A stretch of 5,048 nucleotides of DNA, taken from NCBI GenBank assembly GCA_958402445.1, contig CATXTO010000077.1, positions 1 to 5,048 on the forward strand, in the 5' to 3' direction. This DNA is from an uncultured Eubacteriales bacterium (GTDB taxonomy: Bacteria > Bacillota > Clostridia > Oscillospirales > Oscillospiraceae). Shown here in pieces: positions 3,719-5,048 of the stretch. The notes under the pieces were generated by a model. That model did not search any database, was not told the DNA's origin, and worked only from the letters and a program-made list of their open reading frames with translations. Numbering within the stretch: the stretch's first letter is position 1; each line of letters opens with the position of its first letter. The position numbers and the translations under genes were made by a program.

Positions 3719-4750
3719 TCAGGCCCGGGGAATGGGTGCGCCCACCAGGTCCTCGAACCGGGGCAGCAGCCCCACGCCGTCCGGGTGGAACCGGGCGTTT
3801 TGGGCCATGTCGTAGCCGGGCAGGTTGTTGCCCTCCACCAGAACGGGGCCCTGGGGCGTCACCGCCACGTCCCAGCCCACATAGCCCAGACGCGTCTCCA
3901 CCAGCGCCGCCTGCAAGCAAAGGTCCACCGCCTCTTGAAAGCAGGGCACCCGGAAGCCGGAAAATGCCGTGCCCGTGGCGGGATGGGCGTCATAATAGAG
4001 TCCGGTTTTGTCGCAGAAGGCGGGGTAGGTCAGGGCGCCCTCCGGCCCCACCAGGGTGTACAGGCCGCCGCTGGAGATGTTGTCCACAGCGGAGTCCCCG
4101 CTGCCCATGCGCAGCAGGGCGTAGACGAACCGGGGCTCGCCACGCACCAGCAGCGTCACCACCCGCAGGGTGTTCACGGAGCTGGGGCACAGAAGGTTCA
4201 GGTCCGCATGCTGGACGATGGCCTCCTCCACCAGATACTGCTCCCGCTCCAGCAGGCGGGCGTACAGGGCCCCGAAATCCGTGTCGGGGCCCGGGGTCAG
4301 CTTCTCCACCCCCATTCCCCCGAAGTCCGCATGCCGCTTGGCGAAGACCGCGGGGCAGCCTTGGCAGAACCGGGCCAGGCCCTCAGCGTCGGTCTGCCGC
4401 AGGTCCAGCCACCGGCGGCCTAAAAACGCCTGGTAACGGGCCAAAAACTGAAATTTGTCGTTGAGCAGGGGATAACAGCTTGCGTCGTTGACCATCCGGG
4501 CCAGGGCCACGTTGTGGCTCATGGTCATGAAGGTCTTTCGATTGGCGCCCCGGTTTTGGGCAAAGCCGAACACATGGTATTCCAGATACCCCACCCCGTA
4601 CCGGAGGGTGCACCAGAGCATGTCGCAGAGCAAAAACACCCGGTTTTTGCCGGTCTCCTTGTGGATGGCGTTGAGGTGCCGCCCCATGCGGCGCAGGCTG
4701 GCCGTGCGCAGGCGCCGCAGGAACCGGGCCGCCTTGGATGCAAGTTTCAT
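3719..4750 (-). CDS. ATP-grasp protein, sugar-transfer-associated type
   Basis: A 343-residue cytoplasmic protein resembling the sugar-transfer-associated ATP-grasp family (ATPgrasp_ST), whose members often lie in cell-surface polysaccharide clusters and probably join a carboxylate to an amine using ATP; the substrate here is unknown. Visible ATP-grasp marks: K138 and the glycine-rich loop FGGMG (143-147) for phosphate binding, the hinge YLVEEAI (172-178), SVNTLRVVTL (191-200) and DNISSGG (223-229), and the metal-binding end GWDVAVTPQGPVLVEGNN (292-309) with D294, E307 and N309. The basic N-terminus (about 1-25, many R and K) might contact the membrane or nucleic acid. ATG at 4750 is chosen because AGGAGG is 5 nt upstream. 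No polysaccharide or glycosyltransferase gene is in the window, so the context does not narrow its role. No terminator separates it from mgtE. Confidence 0.88.
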   Translation of the reverse strand: MKLASKAARFLRRLRTASLRRMGRHLNAIHKETGKNRVFLLCDMLWCTLRYGVGYLEYHVFGFAQNRGANRKTFMTMSHNVALARMVNDASCYPLLNDKFQFLARYQAFLGRRWLDLRQTDAEGLARFCQGCPAVFAKRHADFGGMGVEKLTPGPDTDFGALYARLLEREQYLVEEAIVQHADLNLLCPSSVNTLRVVTLLVRGEPRFVYALLRMGSGDSAVDNISSGGLYTLVGPEGALTYPAFCDKTGLYYDAHPATGTAFSGFRVPCFQEAVDLCLQAALVETRLGYVGWDVAVTPQGPVLVEGNNLPGYDMAQNARFHPDGVGLLPRFEDLVGAPIPRA

Positions 4751-4861
4751 AGCTTCCTCCTTTCCAGGCGGCAAGGCCGCATGGATTGTCTTATTTCCTC
4801 GCGGAGTCCGCGGACGCCCTGTTATGTTCCGCCGAAGATCGCGCGCTTTGTCTGAAAGCCT

Positions 4862-4890
4862 ATTGTATGATAAAATCCGCCGTTTGTAAA
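4862..4890 (-). promoter_or_regulatory. Promoter of the ATP-grasp gene
   Basis: On the minus strand TTTACA (4890-4885), a 17-bp spacer, then TACAAT (4867-4862): each box has one mismatch to consensus. Expected start near 4855, leaving a leader of about 105 nt. That leader contains a perfect 10-bp palindrome GTCCGCGGAC (4806-4815) and a short hairpin GCGGC-ctt-GCCGC (4780-4768) just before the ribosome-binding site. Confidence 0.75.
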
Positions 4891-4959
4891 TGCCATTCGC
4901 CGGGGCGCACTGCCGATTGAATTCTGTAGGGCTACAACCACACCATTAATTTTCGTCCC

Positions 4960-5009
4960 GTAGGGGCGAGCTGCGCTCGCCCGCGGAACGGCCACAGGTC
5001 GTTCCCTAC
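4960..5009. repeat. Related 50-bp palindromic element, copy H
   Basis: Starts GTAGGGGCGAGC and ends CGTTCCCTAC, so the outer GTAGGG/CCCTAC ends match. Two hairpins: GGGCGAGC-tgc-GCTCGCCC, and GGAACGGCC-aca-GGTCGTTCC with one G-T pair. It shares the end sequence and two-hairpin plan with the 79-bp elements but lacks their long centre, so it is a shorter relative. A small GTAG-GG-CTAC palindrome at 4926-4935 may be a remnant. The rest of 4891-5048 shows no gene. Confidence 0.75.
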
Positions 5010-5035
5010 ACCCGTAATCGGCGGATCTCCCACAC

Positions 5036-5048
5036 GGGCGACCACAGG
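5036..5048. repeat. Start of a further palindrome at the window edge
   Basis: GGGCGACC-acagg is the left arm and loop of the left hairpin seen in the other elements (GGGCGACC-tgt-GGTCGCCC). The partner arm would lie just beyond the window, so the assignment is provisional. Confidence 0.4.

Noticed and set aside
3558..3920. 120-codon minus-strand frame starting inside the ATP-grasp gene
   Set aside because: Its N-terminal part is an out-of-frame reading of the ATP-grasp 3' end. Only the last 23 codons, from ATG at 3629 with its own ribosome-binding site, are kept as the leader ORF.
3706..4464. Proline- and arginine-rich plus-strand frame opposite the ATP-grasp gene, and the frame at 3785-4423
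   Set aside because: Antisense shadows of a well-supported gene, with low-complexity translation and no ribosome-binding site.

Overview
The window looks like a chromosomal segment from a GC-rich, low-motility-of-evidence Firmicute, most likely a gut Clostridia of the Oscillospiraceae type. This is inferred from strong AGGAGG ribosome-binding sites, GC-rich codon use in the two large genes, and dense short palindromes beginning GTAGGGGCGA and ending TCGCCCCTAC. No rRNA or marker gene is present to confirm the taxonomy.

Left part (1-1978): a nested repeat structure. A block of about 748 bp (159-906) recurs with no difference seen by eye at 1113-1860, a period of 954 bp. Each block carries two small genes read away from each other. 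Both encode proteins of 62-68 residues that look like ribbon-helix-helix (RHH) DNA-binding proteins, and they appear to be distant paralogues. Between them lies an AT-rich region with four direct and one inverted copy of an 11-bp TGTAATACATA-like motif, a good candidate for their shared operator. Around and between the blocks are units of about 102-103 bp, each a 79-80 bp palindromic element plus a 23-24 bp spacer. The blocks are clearly more AT-rich than the palindromes and the genes to the right. No transposase, recombinase, toxin or CRISPR array is visible.

Middle (1979-3712, minus strand): a clear MgtE magnesium transporter gene with an intrinsic terminator behind it. In front is a leader of about 214 nt driven by a near-perfect sigma-70 promoter (TTGACA, 17 bp, TATACT). 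The leader contains a 23-codon ORF with its own strong ribosome-binding site, a GC-rich hairpin starting right after that ORF's stop codon, and a 7-bp stem that would partly mask the mgtE ribosome-binding site. This resembles translation-coupled control, but no known magnesium riboswitch was recognised.

Right part (3719-5048, minus strand): an ATP-grasp protein resembling the sugar-transfer-associated ATP-grasp family, with its own promoter about 110 bp upstream. Beyond it lies a related 50-bp palindromic element and the start of another at the window edge. The ATP-grasp gene and mgtE share a strand, and there is no terminator between them, so read-through is possible; each also has its own promoter.

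The most interesting candidates are the duplicated divergent RHH cassette with its iteron-like operator, and the uORF-containing leader of mgtE.
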